Both the position numbers and the translations under genes were made by a program. 64,000 nt of DNA from Microcoleus vaginatus_C (GTDB lineage Bacteria; Cyanobacteriota; Cyanobacteriia; Cyanobacteriales; Microcoleaceae), in assembly GCA_040004035.1 (NCBI GenBank), contig JAMPLN010000015.1; one strand, written 5' to 3'. The notes under the pieces were generated by a model that had not been told where the DNA came from, ran no database searches, and was given only the letters and a program-made list of their open reading frames with translations. Every line of letters starts with the position of its first letter. The first letter of the stretch is position 1. Positions 35,991 to 44,345 of this stretch are shown here, piece after piece.

Positions 35991-36090
35991 GAAGAAGGAA
36001 GAAGGAAGAAGGAAGAAGGAAGAAGGAAGAAGGAAGTTCGGCAACGGATTCTATAACGGATGTAACGGATGTCAGGAAGAAGGAAGAAGG
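35991..36090. repeat. Heptamer repeats (AAGAAGG) after plsC
   Basis: About six copies of the AAGAAGG unit run from the plsC stop to 36034. A short spacer with TAACGGATG repeated twice follows. Then two more heptamer copies lie at about 36074-36091. Same unit as at 11457 and, inverted, at 57677 and 63700. Confidence 0.85.
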
Positions 36091-36177
36091 AATTATGATA
36101 TAATGTTTAGTGGTGCTGTCGAGAGATAGAGCACTTATTTCGCTGCTTTGTTATGTCTGTATTAAGTGTGAGCATTA

Positions 36178-36546
36178 ATGGATTGTGCTTTGAACTTTAA
36201 GCCTGGTCAAATTGTCAGTTTAGAATGTGGAGATGCGTGCCTGCATTCCGAGGTAATCCAAGTGGTTGAGGCACGTCAAGTTTGTTGGGTGCGCCCTTTG
36301 ATGTTAGTTGTATCGGTGTCGGCGAAGGATTCACCGGCAGAATACACTTTATCCGATTTGCGGGATGGTGCTGATTTGCTTTGGCCGCTGAGCTTGTTTC
36401 GCGCGGCTTTAGATACTGAGGTAATTTCACTGTTGACTGAGTTGCACTCTCTGGACTCTGAGAAAAAGGATGGTGCGATCGCATCTCGGCAACTTAGAGA
36501 TTTTGTCGATCGAGTTTGGGAAGCTTTTCCGAGTGCTTTTCATTAA
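36178..36546 (+). CDS. Conserved hypothetical protein
   Basis: 122 soluble residues, starting with ATG at 36178. The N-terminal half looks like a small beta barrel (FKPGQIVSLECGDACLHSEV, VCWVRPLML). The C-terminal half is helical (QLRDFVDRVWEAFPSAF). I recall similar cyanobacterial proteins of unknown function. No signal peptide or metal motif. It is flanked by heptamer repeats on one side and hairpin repeats on the other. Confidence 0.7.
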   Translation: MDCALNFKPGQIVSLECGDACLHSEVIQVVEARQVCWVRPLMLVVSVSAKDSPAEYTLSDLRDGADLLWPLSLFRAALDTEVISLLTELHSLDSEKKDGAIASRQLRDFVDRVWEAFPSAFH

Positions 36547-36570
36547 GCAGATATTGGGTGTTTTGTCTAT

Positions 36571-36694
36571 TAGTCCGCCAGGGGTTGAAAACCCCTGTCT
36601 AATAGCTAAAGTCCTCTTGCATAGGACTGATACCCTCTTGATTCTTCAGTCCGCGCAGGCGGACTTCGTTTGTCTAGAAGCGATTTCAATCGCC
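36571..36694. repeat. Multi-hairpin dispersed repeat, long copy
   Basis: Four consecutive hairpins: CAGGGGTT/AACCCCTG (36579-36597), AGTCCT/AGGACT (36610-36628), AGTCCGC/GCGGACT (36648-36665) and GCGATT/AATCGC (36680-36693). The linker CTAATAGCTAAAGTC between the first two is shared with the copy at 43667-43717, where the stems differ in sequence but still pair. Non-coding; downstream of a gene and convergent with the ABC ATPase gene. Confidence 0.75.
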
Positions 36695-36727
36695 CAATTT
36701 TCTTTTCGCTTTTCGCCGACTCTTATA

Positions 36728-37492
36728 CTAAAATACAGCGTGTGAAAGCTCTTCGGGGTTGAGATTATTGTGGATAACTTTACCGTCGCGGAACCAGACA
36801 ACGCGGCGAGTTTGACGCGCTACTTCGGGTTCGTGCGTTACCATAACAACAGTCATGCCATTTTCATTGAATTCTGTAAAAATATCCATTACTTCTTGAG
36901 TAGTTTTTGTATCCAATGCACCTGTAGGTTCGTCAGCCAGCAACAACACGGGACGGTTGACAATAGCCCTGGCGATCGCAACCCGCTGCTGCTGTCCTCC
37001 TGATAGTTGATTCGGTCTGTTTTGCAGGCGACTTTCCAGGCCTACTTTTGTTAAAGCATCTACTCCCCGTTCGCGTCTTTCTGCTGCAGGAATGCCGGCA
37101 TAAACCATCGGTAACATGACATTTTCTAAGGCTGTCAATTGAGGCAACAGGTGAAATTGTTGGAAGACAAAACCTAATTTTAAATTGCGAATTCCGGCTA
37201 ATTCTCCTTCGGGCATTTGGGCGACATCTACGCCGTCTAAGTAGTAACTGCCGCTCGTAGGTCGATCGAGACAGCCGATAATATTCATAGCTGTAGATTT
37301 GCCGGAACCCGATGCGCCCATAATCGAGCAATATTCTCCTTGTCTTACGGTCAAGCTGACGCCGTTTAAGGCGCGAACTTCCAGGTCGCCAATCCCGTAA
37401 ACTTTTGTTACCTCTTCCAGACCCACAACAACGGGCTTTGAGAGGACTTGCGGGTCGAGGTCTTGGTATGTATCGGTTTGTAGTTCAGGCAT
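36728..37492 (-). CDS. ABC transporter ATP-binding protein, MacB/LolD/DevA type
   Basis: ATPase subunit of a type VII (mechanotransmission) ABC system. It has Walker A GASGSGKSTAMN, the Q-loop (FVFQQFHLLPQLTALENV), the signature LSGGQQQRVAIARAI and Walker B LLLADEPTGALD. The LGFVFQQFHLLPQLTA block is typical of the MacB/LolD subfamily. The N-terminus has ~20 extra residues. No permease is adjacent; a membrane-fusion protein and two matching permeases without an ATPase lie at 55.7-60.3 kb. Partnership is an inference. Confidence 0.92.
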   Translation of the reverse strand: MPELQTDTYQDLDPQVLSKPVVVGLEEVTKVYGIGDLEVRALNGVSLTVRQGEYCSIMGASGSGKSTAMNIIGCLDRPTSGSYYLDGVDVAQMPEGELAGIRNLKLGFVFQQFHLLPQLTALENVMLPMVYAGIPAAERRERGVDALTKVGLESRLQNRPNQLSGGQQQRVAIARAIVNRPVLLLADEPTGALDTKTTQEVMDIFTEFNENGMTVVMVTHEPEVARQTRRVVWFRDGKVIHNNLNPEELSHAVF

Positions 37493-37687
37493 TTTTTTTT
37501 CTGTGCGATCGACACAACTAACTACTAAGTTAACACTTCTTATCGGTTTTGGCGGCTGGAAGGGCGATCGTTTGGACGCTAATTTCAGTATCAGGCGTCA
37601 TTGCAAATGCAGCGGATTGGAGTCAACCAATCTCGAAGAATGGAGATTGCTTGGCGACTTTAAACAAGTCGGACAAGTTGTAATTAT

Positions 37688-37797
37688 GGGACTTACACAA
37701 GGGTGGTGAGAAACCGGGTTTTTTCACGAAAATCATTCCCTACAGCGCGCATAAACCATAAAAAACCCGGTTTCTGTGGTCTTGATGCGTAAGCCCT
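37688..37797. mobile_element. MITE-like dispersed repeat, copy C
   Basis: About 110 bp bounded by GGGACTTACAC on the left and GATGCGTAAGCCC on the right (imperfect inverted repeats). Internal GAAACCGGGTTTTTTC and AAAAACCCGGTTTC blocks are complementary to each other. The whole folds into a long imperfect hairpin. It fills the short gap between the ABC ATPase and the Uma2 gene. Non-coding. Confidence 0.68.
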
Positions 37798-37816
37798 AAA
37801 TTAAACAATTTGTCGC

Positions 37817-38518
37817 TTAAATGCTTTCAGGATCGATGTTCAATTCGCGCAGTTTTGCTGCCAAACGTTCGGCCCTTTGAGCTTCTTGTTCAGCCCTTTG
37901 AGCTTCTTGTTCGGCCCTTTGAGCTTCCTGTTCGGCACGCTGGCGGTTTAATTCCCCCTGTTCCTCCAATTCCGCATAGGAAAGAAACCTTTGTCCATCG
38001 GGTCGATATATTTCTAATCCAGCTTCGCCCAACTCAAATCGTACTCCCAATCTCGGACTTACCCAGCCCTCAATCGGCTCAATTAATTCTAAGTTTCCTT
38101 CAATTCTTTGCCAACCGCTCAAATCGTTGTTTTCGGGATCGTAAAGGTAATATTCATCGACTCCATAGCGATTGTAAAATGAAAGTTTTTTGTACATTTT
38201 GGTTTGTCTGTCGTTGTGAGAGCGAATCTCAAACGCAACTTGGGGAGCAATATTATCTTCGTTAAATTGCAGGTAGGAACGTCGATCGCCCTTTGGTCTG
38301 CCAAATATTACCATAACATCCGGTGCTTGAGAAATATCTGGTCTACCTTCAACTGGATACCACAGTAAATCGGCTGCTACAAACACGTTTGGGTCGTTTT
38401 TAAACAGCGATTCGCAACCTTCTTTGATTTTGACAATTAATTTGTATTGAATTGTGCTATCTGCCATTGGTTGACCGTCGCTGCATGGATAAATAATTTC
38501 TTCGGTCGTGACTTGCAT
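37817..38518 (-). CDS. Uma2-family (DUF820) restriction-endonuclease-fold protein
   Basis: PD-(D/E)XK-fold protein of the Uma2 family, greatly expanded in cyanobacteria and of unclear role. The nuclease core includes ADLLWYPVEGRPDISQAPDV, VAFEIRSHNDRQTKMYKKLSFY and YGVDEYYLYDPENND. The C-terminal ~50 residues are a coiled coil made by a 21-bp repeat (RAEQEAQ). In the core the usual acidic/Lys pattern is partly changed (EIRSHND), so activity is uncertain. No partner toxin or methylase is adjacent. Confidence 0.88.
   Translation of the reverse strand: MQVTTEEIIYPCSDGQPMADSTIQYKLIVKIKEGCESLFKNDPNVFVAADLLWYPVEGRPDISQAPDVMVIFGRPKGDRRSYLQFNEDNIAPQVAFEIRSHNDRQTKMYKKLSFYNRYGVDEYYLYDPENNDLSGWQRIEGNLELIEPIEGWVSPRLGVRFELGEAGLEIYRPDGQRFLSYAELEEQGELNRQRAEQEAQRAEQEAQRAEQEAQRAERLAAKLRELNIDPESI
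37868..37930. repeat. 21-bp tandem repeat in the Uma2-like gene
   Basis: Three copies of TTCGGCCCTTTGAGCTTCTTG (with one or two changes) encode the heptad RAEQEAQ three times. The unit is exactly three heptads of DNA, hence frame-neutral expansion of the coiled coil. Confidence 0.9.
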
Positions 38519-38600
38519 AGTGGTTGTCTCCGAGAACTATTTGATATTAATTCAACTATTTTTGAACTAGCATAATTTGTGAATACTTTTTTTGTTTAGA

Positions 38601-41600
38601 TTACAGATTCTCTAATTCGGTCAACTTTTCCAATGAAAACAGGGAGAGTTGTGCACCTGGAGGATCATCTGATTGAGCGCATTCTCTGAGGATATGTAAT
38701 GTTTCGGGGTCATCTTTCCACCCCCGTACTAATTCTTGGAATGCTGCACGTCGCACATCCGAATTATGGTCAGATTGAGCGCATTCTTTGAGGATAGGTA
38801 ATGTTTCCGGGTCATCTTTCCACCCCCGTACTAATTCTTGGAATGCTGCACGTCGCACATCCGAATTATGGTCAGATTGAGCGCGTTGTTTGAGGATAGG
38901 TAATGTTTCCGGGTCATCTTTCCACCCCCGTGCTAATTCTAGGACTGCTGCACGTCGCACAACCGAATCATGGTCTGATTGAGCCAGTTGTTTGAGCCAA
39001 GGTAAGGTTTTGGGGTCATCTTTCCACCCCCGTGCTAATTCTAGGACTGCTGCACGTCGCACAACCGAATTATGGCCTGATTGAGCCAATTGTTTGAGCC
39101 AAGGTAAGGTTTTGGGGTCATCTTTCCACCCCCGGGCTAATTCTAGGACTGCTGAAGAGCGCACATCCCAATTATCGTCAGATTGAGCGCGTTGTTTGAG
39201 GATAGGTAAGGTTTCGGGGTCATCTTTCCACCCCCGTGCTAATTCTTGGACTGCTGCACGTCGCACATCCCATTTATGGTCAGATTGAGCGCGTTGTTTG
39301 AGCCAAGGTAAGGTTTCGGGGTCATCTTTCCACCCCCGTACTAATTCTTGGAATGCTGCACGTCGCACAGCCGAATTATGGTCAGATTGAGCGCATTGTT
39401 TGAGCCAAGGTAAGGTTTCGGGGTCATCTTTCCACCCCCGTGCTAATTCTTGGACTGCTGCATATCCCACATCCCAATTATGGTCTGATTGAGTGCGTTG
39501 TTTGAGCCAAGGTAAGGTTTCCGGGTCATCTTTCCAAGTAAAGGCGATCGCACTTACTGCTTGAGTGCGAATTTCCTTCACTAGACGTGCCTTGTCTCCA
39601 TCGCGCTTATAATGGTACTTGAAGTTGTACTTGGTTAACTCTTTTAAGCGTTCAAGCAATTGACTCTCCACCGAAGCAATCTCTTTTCTATCCCTCACCT
39701 CATTCACACACTTCGCCGCCAAAAACAGATTGCTGAACTTTTGAGCTACCCCATGCTGTTCAATCAAAAACTCAATCAATTTCCCTGTAAAATTTCCAGC
39801 AATCAATCCCGCAATCAAGCACAAAACTTCCTGCCAAGATTCATCATCCCAGTGCTTGCCAAAAACTTCTGTTTTCAACTCATCTAAACAAAGTTGGCGC
39901 GTTTTTTCAAATCGATATACAACCTCCGACGCACAGAAATATTCCAAAAAACTTCGATGGACAAATCCGTAACTATCCGCACCCAAATAACATAAAATAA
40001 AGTTGCGAGTTCGCAGTTGGTTAATTATCAACTTTGCCCGCTCTTTCGGTCGATCGAAATCTTTATTCTTCAGATATGCTGTCAGGATCTCCTCCAAATC
40101 TTCCGCACTAATAATATTGCCAGCCAACCCTTCAGGTGCTGCTTGCATTTTGTAAGCGACTCGCCGCAGCATTTCTTGCTTATCTTTAGCATGAATCGTT
40201 TTCGGATCGAGCCTGCTATCCTCTACTAAAGACCTTTCCACATCCCATTGATACAGCAATACCCGCGAAGCTTGATTGTAAAGTTCCGCCCTGTCTCTCG
40301 GCAATTCTTGTCCGCGATTTAAAATCGCCATAATCGTCAACAATAAGGGATTACCCGCTAAATCTCGAATCGTTGATGAATACGCTAATGCTCTTTTCAT
40401 GCGATCGCGAATTCGCACTTTTCCCACAGCATCAGTAAAAGTTAATTCGTGCCAGCGGCGAAGAAAATCCTGAATTTGTTCCGCGTTCAAATCTTGGAGA
40501 ATAAAGTGATAAAACCCTGCATCTTGCAACCGTTGAGGTTTGTAACCAATAATCCGAGACGTGACAATCACTCGCACGCGCGGATACTCATTAGTAAACC
40601 GATGAATCGCCGTAATTACATCTTCTCGTTTCCCCGGATCGAAAATTTCATCTAACCCGTCGAACATCACCACAGCGTCGCCTGTTTTAAGCTGTTCCTG
40701 CAATTGATGCTGATTCAAGTGACAAATTGAACCCGGACTTTGATGGAAAAATTCCAGGAAGTTCTTGCAATCTCCTGATTCCACGCTGCGAATGTAAGTC
40801 CGCAATTCTATTAGCAGCGGAATCGGCAGAGATGTCACGCTATTTAAGGGCGAGCGCGCCCAGTTTAATGCTAAATATTGTAACAGAGTAGACTTGCCAG
40901 AACCCGGATCGCCTAAAATCACAATGTAGGGATACTTTTGCTTGTCATTGATAACATCTAGCACGGATACGATGGGCTGAGAAAAATAACCGCGCCGATA
41001 TTTCTCTAAGTTTTCTAGATCGATCGCCTCTAATTGATTGCTGTCTTGCAGCCGCCGTTGATGTTCTTTAGGAATTTCGTAAGCTTGGGGCAGAAATGAT
41101 TCGTAAATTGATCGCACATCTTGGAAAATAAAGATTTCCCAAACCTTCAGCTTTTCGCGATAATCGTAGGTATTGGGATCGACGCTGCTTAAATTGAGAT
41201 TGCTGTAACGCTCGCACAGAGCTTCTTGATATTGCCTCAAGTCAAATTCGGGGATAATCCCGGCCGTTTCTTGAGTATTTTTCTGAATGCTATCCAGATT
41301 TTGAGCATTCAAGATATCGCGCAAGTCTTTTGAGTCAAAGAGAATTTCTTGAACTTCTGCGAGATACTGATTGGCGATGGTTTGCCACTTAAATCTTAGC
41401 GGCAAAGAAGTTAAATTTAGTTGAGTCCAGGTTTGTTCGAGAAGTTTTGCATCGAGAGATTTGCGATCGCTCTCAAAAGCCTTGCCCACAATTTCCTTAA
41501 CAGACTTGTTATTGATAAACTGTTTAACATCTTTAATATACAGCTTTCTTTGCTCTGGGGAAAGTCCGCCAATTTTCAACTGCTGTTCCACCAACTCCAA

Positions 41601-41789
41601 AAACTTTTTGATCGCTTTGCCCGCTGCGACTTTTCGTGGGTCTTTTTCGCTAAATATGACGTTTTTCACGGAATAAAAAACATCTTTAGCAAACTCCTTC
41701 GCGCCATCTACTGCCAACTCTTCTAAGATGGGTTTGACGAGAATGCCGACTCCTTGCGTCACTCCCCAGAGTACCAGCCAATCAATCAT
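38601..41789 (-). CDS. NACHT NTPase with C-terminal HEAT-like repeats
   Basis: STAND-type ATPase of 1062 residues. The N-terminal ~270 residues are helical, with a possible membrane-proximal first helix (VLWGVTQGVGILVKPILEEL). The NACHT core has Walker A ILGDPGSGKSTLLQYLAL (about residue 292), Walker B VVMFDGLDEIFDPGKRED (about 375) and sensor VIVTSRI. A winged-helix/helical region follows. Residues ~745-1050 are nine 34-residue HEAT-like repeats (WKDDPETLPWLKQ...AVQELARG). Bacterial NACHT proteins include antiphage sensors; this one has no recognisable effector or neighbouring defence gene. A defence role is therefore inference. It is a single-gene unit. Confidence 0.88.
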   Translation of the reverse strand: MIDWLVLWGVTQGVGILVKPILEELAVDGAKEFAKDVFYSVKNVIFSEKDPRKVAAGKAIKKFLELVEQQLKIGGLSPEQRKLYIKDVKQFINNKSVKEIVGKAFESDRKSLDAKLLEQTWTQLNLTSLPLRFKWQTIANQYLAEVQEILFDSKDLRDILNAQNLDSIQKNTQETAGIIPEFDLRQYQEALCERYSNLNLSSVDPNTYDYREKLKVWEIFIFQDVRSIYESFLPQAYEIPKEHQRRLQDSNQLEAIDLENLEKYRRGYFSQPIVSVLDVINDKQKYPYIVILGDPGSGKSTLLQYLALNWARSPLNSVTSLPIPLLIELRTYIRSVESGDCKNFLEFFHQSPGSICHLNQHQLQEQLKTGDAVVMFDGLDEIFDPGKREDVITAIHRFTNEYPRVRVIVTSRIIGYKPQRLQDAGFYHFILQDLNAEQIQDFLRRWHELTFTDAVGKVRIRDRMKRALAYSSTIRDLAGNPLLLTIMAILNRGQELPRDRAELYNQASRVLLYQWDVERSLVEDSRLDPKTIHAKDKQEMLRRVAYKMQAAPEGLAGNIISAEDLEEILTAYLKNKDFDRPKERAKLIINQLRTRNFILCYLGADSYGFVHRSFLEYFCASEVVYRFEKTRQLCLDELKTEVFGKHWDDESWQEVLCLIAGLIAGNFTGKLIEFLIEQHGVAQKFSNLFLAAKCVNEVRDRKEIASVESQLLERLKELTKYNFKYHYKRDGDKARLVKEIRTQAVSAIAFTWKDDPETLPWLKQRTQSDHNWDVGYAAVQELARGWKDDPETLPWLKQCAQSDHNSAVRRAAFQELVRGWKDDPETLPWLKQRAQSDHKWDVRRAAVQELARGWKDDPETLPILKQRAQSDDNWDVRSSAVLELARGWKDDPKTLPWLKQLAQSGHNSVVRRAAVLELARGWKDDPKTLPWLKQLAQSDHDSVVRRAAVLELARGWKDDPETLPILKQRAQSDHNSDVRRAAFQELVRGWKDDPETLPILKECAQSDHNSDVRRAAFQELVRGWKDDPETLHILRECAQSDDPPGAQLSLFSLEKLTELENL
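38640..39560. repeat. Nine 102-bp tandem repeats in the NACHT gene
   Basis: Each 102-bp unit encodes one 34-residue HEAT-like repeat. Copies are almost identical, with blocks such as GGGTCATCTTTCCACCCC kept in nearly every copy. Differences cluster in a few positions (CGTGCTAATTC versus CGTACTAATTC; ATAGGTAAT versus CAAGGTAAG). This points to recent expansion or gene conversion, so copy number may vary. Confidence 0.92.
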
Positions 41790-42310
41790 ACAGCTAGCCC
41801 TAGAATAAATTTATGTTTATAATATAGCAATTATCAAGGATTTATGAAATTATCAAAAACTGTAGGGTAATCTCCCGTGAGTGGCCCGATAGGTTAGGGT
41901 AGTATCAGTTTTCTGTCGCGGCGCTGCGATTAGCCCCGATCACCCCTGCTTCTTGCCCTCTACTGACCCTTGAAAATTGGGAAGAGCATCAAAGTTGCGC
42001 TTTTTTAGAGGGATTTACAGGAGTTCGACTCGGCTATAACGAGCGATCGACAATTAGGTCTTTCCTTCTTGGTAGCGCTCTCAAAAGAGTAAAATTTTTA
42101 TATTTTTTTGTCGTTCGCTTGTGTTATACTCTAATAATGGGAGTGTGAGCAATTTTATATAAACGCACAGATTCCTATTATTTAATAATACCTGGTCCAG
42201 GGCAAAAAGTAAAGTAGTTGACCCCAAAAAAAACAAAAAATTTTTGAGATATCATTAAGAAAAGTAAAGCGTAAAATTGGTAAGTTGGCGATAAAAAGGT
42301 ACAGACAATT
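41790..42310. other. Divergent intergenic region before gor
   Basis: About 520 bases between the divergent NACHT and gor genes. No gene is seen. TATACT and TAATAATG near 42125-42140 may be promoter parts. A run of A residues (42225-42245) precedes gor. No operator is recognised. Confidence 0.4.
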
Positions 42311-43654
42311 ATGACATACGACTACGACTTGTTTGTGATAGGTGCGGGTTCCGGCGGATTGGCGAGTTCCAAGCGAGCAGCATCCTACGGCGCAAAAGTG
42401 GCGATCGCCGAAAATGACTTAGTAGGCGGAACCTGCGTAATTCGCGGCTGTGTCCCCAAAAAACTCATGGTGTACGCCTCAACATTTTCCCACCTTTACG
42501 AAGATGCGGTGGGCTACGGTTGGAGTCCAGTAGAAAGCAGCTTTGATTGGGAAAAACTCGTCACCACGGTAGACGCAGAAGTGCGGCGGCTGAGCAAATT
42601 GCACATCAGCTTCCTCGAAAAAGCCGGAGTCGAATTAATCTCAGGATACGCCAAATTTGTTGACCCCCACACCGTCGAAGTTGGCGACAAAAAATTTACC
42701 GCAGCTAAAATCTTAATAGCAGTCGGCGGAGAAGCTCGAAGAGTGCCAATTCCCGGCATCGAACACGCGATAACCTCCCGCGAAATCTTCCTGCAAAAAG
42801 AGCAGCCAAAACGGTTAGCCATTTGGGGAGGAGGCTACATCGGCGTCGAATTTGCTTGCATTATGAACGGGTTGGGAAGCAAAGTAACTCAAATCATCCG
42901 CAGCGAGTTAATTTTGAACGAGTTCGACACAGAAATTCGCACCAACGTGCAAGAAGGAATGATCAAGCACGGAATAGACATTTTGACAGAAAGCTCGATC
43001 AACCACATAGAGAAAACCCCAGAAGGCTTACAATTAACTTTGTCGGGAAAATCCGAAGGAACGATCATAGTAGACGCGCTGTTGTGCGCTACCGGGCGCT
43101 TGCCGAATTTGGAAAAATTGGCTTTAGAAAATGCGGGAGTAGAAATCGATAACTGTGCGATCGCTGTTACCAAAGACAGCCGCACCAGCCAGCCCCACAT
43201 TTTTGCTGTCGGAGATTGCACCAACCGCATCAATTTAACGCCAATTGCGATCGCCGAAGGACGCGCTTTTGCAGATACTGAATTTGGCCACAATCCCAGA
43301 GCAATCAATTACGAAAATGTCCCGTCAGCGGTATTTTCCCAGCCGGAAGCGGGTACAGTTGGCTTAACAGAAAGCCAAGCTAGGGCTAAATTTGGCGATT
43401 CAATTAAGTGCTACACAGCCAAGTTTCGGCCGATGTTTCACGCCTTGACAGGTGCAGATGAGAAAACTTTTGTCAAGTTAATCGTTGAGACTAATACTGA
43501 CAGAGTTTTGGGCGTGCACATGGTTGGGAAAGACGCGGGCGAGATTATTCAAGGAATGGCGATCGCGGTTAATATGGGAGCTACGAAGAAAGACTTCGAC
43601 GCGACTATTGGCATTCACCCATCGACTGCTGAAGAGTTTGTGACTCTGCGGTAA
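42311..43654 (+). CDS. gor: Glutathione-disulfide reductase
   Basis: FAD flavoenzyme that regenerates GSH from GSSG in the cytoplasm. The FAD-binding GAGSGGLASS motif (residues 11-20) and redox disulfide GGTCVIRGCVPKK (Cys42, Cys47) are clear. The NAD(P)H loop is WGGGYIGVEFA. The second FAD motif is HIFAVGDCTN. The C-terminal active-site His lies in GIHPSTAEEF. The CVIRGCVPKK form separates it from dihydrolipoamide dehydrogenase and mercuric reductase. 447 aa is normal for cyanobacterial and plant GR. Confidence 0.95.
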   Translation: MTYDYDLFVIGAGSGGLASSKRAASYGAKVAIAENDLVGGTCVIRGCVPKKLMVYASTFSHLYEDAVGYGWSPVESSFDWEKLVTTVDAEVRRLSKLHISFLEKAGVELISGYAKFVDPHTVEVGDKKFTAAKILIAVGGEARRVPIPGIEHAITSREIFLQKEQPKRLAIWGGGYIGVEFACIMNGLGSKVTQIIRSELILNEFDTEIRTNVQEGMIKHGIDILTESSINHIEKTPEGLQLTLSGKSEGTIIVDALLCATGRLPNLEKLALENAGVEIDNCAIAVTKDSRTSQPHIFAVGDCTNRINLTPIAIAEGRAFADTEFGHNPRAINYENVPSAVFSQPEAGTVGLTESQARAKFGDSIKCYTAKFRPMFHALTGADEKTFVKLIVETNTDRVLGVHMVGKDAGEIIQGMAIAVNMGATKKDFDATIGIHPSTAEEFVTLR

Positions 43655-43666
43655 AGCCGGGGAAGC

Positions 43667-43717
43667 AGCCAGGGGTTTAAACCCCTGGCTAATAGCTAAA
43701 GTCGGTTAAAACCGACT
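43667..43717. repeat. Two-hairpin dispersed repeat, short copy
   Basis: A perfect 24-bp palindrome with left arm AGCCAGGGGTTT (43667-43690) is followed by AATAGCTAA and then AGTCGGTT/AACCGACT (43700-43717). It shares the CTAATAGCTAAAGTC core with the copy at 36571 while stem sequences differ. It is between gor and the OGFr-domain gene, 12 bases after the gor stop, and may also terminate gor. Confidence 0.8.
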
Positions 43718-43753
43718 CAAGAGAATCTTTTTGATGTTTTGTATAGCAGATTA

Positions 43754-44290
43754 ATGAGTAACTCAACCAAACAAAACAAAATTTTAGCATTCTATCTCGG
43801 TCAGCAGCCTGATTCACAAGGTCGGGCGATCGAGGATATTTGGTCGTGGGATTACCAGAAGCTGGAATCCGTGCACAATTACATTCAATGGCTGTTTCCG
43901 CTGAGAGAAAAGAGTCGCTTTAATTCCAGTGCTCCTACTTTAAATGATGAGGTGATTCAAGCTTTTAGAACAAGTGAAGAGTTGAGAAGTCGCTTAGTCA
44001 AATCTCTAAAAGTCCTGCTGGCATTTTACGGGCTGGAATGCCGCGAAGGGGAAAACGCAGAAATTGTAATTGCAAAATCTGAGGAATATTTGTCAAGAAA
44101 AAGAGAGTGGATTGAACAATTTAATCACAACTACCTGCGGCTGACTAGGATTCTCACAAGTTTGACAGAGTTGGGATTGAAGAATTATGCTTTGGCTCTT
44201 TTCAGGTGTTTGGATGAGATATATAATGAAAATCAAAAAAGTATTGGTTTAAAAACTTATACATATTGGCAAAATGCTGTAAATAGTTAA
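43754..44290 (+). CDS. Opioid growth factor receptor (OGFr_N)-like domain protein
   Basis: 178 residues. The segment ILAFYLGQQPDSQGRAIEDI, followed by WSWDYQKLESVHNYIQWLFP, matches the OGFr N-terminal conserved region. This domain is named from vertebrate OGFr but occurs widely in bacteria with no known role. The ATG at 43754 begins MSNSTKQNK; a TTG at 43739 is in frame but less likely. It lies 55 bases before moxR in the same direction and may belong to that operon. Confidence 0.85.
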   Translation: MSNSTKQNKILAFYLGQQPDSQGRAIEDIWSWDYQKLESVHNYIQWLFPLREKSRFNSSAPTLNDEVIQAFRTSEELRSRLVKSLKVLLAFYGLECREGENAEIVIAKSEEYLSRKREWIEQFNHNYLRLTRILTSLTELGLKNYALALFRCLDEIYNENQKSIGLKTYTYWQNAVNS

Positions 44291-44345
44291 ATCGAGCGAA
44301 GCCAATCAGCGGGACAGTAACCGAACGCTACGAACACAATAAATA

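Noticed and set aside
38640..39560. Regular repeats looking at first like a CRISPR array
   Set aside because: The 102-bp units have no short spacers and stay open as HEAT-like protein repeats in one long frame.
42823..43308. Overlapping frames on both strands inside gor
   Set aside because: Both are shadows of the glutathione reductase frame and carry no motifs.
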